Part shown: positions 7,450-7,868 of the stretch, piece after piece
Layout of the letters: each line of letters starts with the position of its first letter
Numbering within the stretch: position 1 is the stretch's first letter
Origin: Flammeovirgaceae bacterium UBA976
Lineage (GTDB): Bacteria > Bacteroidota > Bacteroidia > Cytophagales > Cyclobacteriaceae
Reading direction: 5' to 3'
NCBI GenBank assembly: GCA_002292365.1
Contig: DBBU01000063.1
Location: 1-7,868 of the forward strand
Length of the DNA stretch: 7,868 nt
Notes under the pieces: model-generated
The model's database searches: none
Seen by the model: the letters and a program-made list of their open reading frames with translations, nothing else
Told to the model about the DNA's origin: nothing
Translations under genes and position numbers: made by a program

Positions 7450-7868
7450 ATGAAGTTATTATACCTACTGCTTACCTGCTACATGTTGAGTTTCTCAGCA
7501 CACGCTCAACTGCGAGAAAATACACAAGCACCCAACTTTGACTTAATGAGTTATGACGGGTTAAGGGCACAACTAGAAACCAGTCAAAGTAAGGTGACCA
7601 TTGTTAATTTTTGGGCCAGTTGGTGCGGTCCTTGTATAAAATCCTTGGACAATACGATGATCCCGTTGTATAACAAATATGACCGTACAGAAGTAAATGT
7701 AATTGGAATCAGTAATGACATCAAGGAAGAAAAATGGCGTGCAGCCATTGAAAAATATAAGATTCCTTGGGTGAATGTTTGGGACGAAGACCGAAAGTTG
7801 GTGAGAGTCTATCAGGTACCAGCCATACCCACCTATTTTTTAGTCAATCAAAAGGGTATCATCATCGC
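7450..7868 (+). CDS. Secreted thioredoxin-like protein (TlpA/ResA-type), 3' end outside window
   Basis: A new open frame starts at ATG 7450 and runs off the right edge after 139 full codons. Residues 1-19 are a Sec signal peptide (MKLL, a hydrophobic core, then FSAHA before Gln20). The mature part starts with NTQAPNFDL, the usual opening of TlpA/AhpC-TSA proteins, followed by VNFWASWCGPC: the active-site CXXC is Cys59 and Cys62. The cis-proline loop is seen at AIPTYF (Pro127). The fold therefore looks complete except for the last strand and helix. Such periplasmic proteins reduce disulfides, for example in apocytochrome c before heme attachment, or serve general envelope redox control. It lies 111 bp after the molybdoenzyme gene on the same strand; it could be read through or have its own promoter. 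The neighbouring CXXCH cytochrome makes a cytochrome-maturation role tempting but unproven. Confidence 0.9.
   Translation, partial: MKLLYLLLTCYMLSFSAHAQLRENTQAPNFDLMSYDGLRAQLETSQSKVTIVNFWASWCGPCIKSLDNTMIPLYNKYDRTEVNVIGISNDIKEEKWRAAIEKYKIPWVNVWDEDRKLVRVYQVPAIPTYFLVNQKGIII

Overview
The window looks like a chromosomal piece from a member of the Bacteroidota (Cytophagia or Saprospiria-like). The reasons are the moderately AT-rich DNA, A/T-rich leaders without clear Shine-Dalgarno sites, TAA-rich stops, a GH109-like oxidoreductase, a multidomain 'PVC-type CxxCH' lipoprotein of the kind also found in marine Bacteroidota, and a lipoprotein-like Tat-exported molybdenum hydroxylase. This placement comes from reading the proteins, not from a search.

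Layout: positions 2-376 (+) hold the last 124 codons of a Gfo/Idh/MocA-type protein resembling GH109, whose start lies outside the window. It converges on a two-gene minus-strand unit read from 4474 down to 408. The first gene of that unit (4474-1298) encodes a lipoprotein of about 1058 residues: a degenerate SGNH domain, a sorbosone-dehydrogenase-like beta-propeller, a helical HEAT-like segment and a C-terminal cytochrome c with a CATCH heme site. After a 35-bp gap comes an exported alpha/beta-hydrolase esterase (1262-408).

A 191-bp divergent intergenic region (4475-4665) separates this unit from a plus-strand pair. The pair is a [2Fe-2S] subunit (4666-5136) and a molybdopterin-binding large subunit (5149-7338), related to isoquinoline 1-oxidoreductase IorA/IorB and aldehyde oxidases of the xanthine oxidase family. 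The window ends in a secreted thioredoxin-like (TlpA/ResA-type) protein starting at 7450 and cut by the right edge.

Functionally, almost every product whose N-terminus is visible appears destined for the cell envelope: lipoprotein, Sec-secreted esterase, Tat-exported molybdoenzyme, Sec-secreted thioredoxin-like protein. One plausible but unproven reading is a periplasmic oxidation module. The molybdenum hydroxylase oxidises an aldehyde or N-heterocycle and passes electrons to a c-type cytochrome, and the divergently encoded propeller-cytochrome lipoprotein and esterase work on sugar- or ester-linked substrates. No substrate can be assigned from the sequence. I see no RNA genes, CRISPR arrays, insertion sequences or phage genes.
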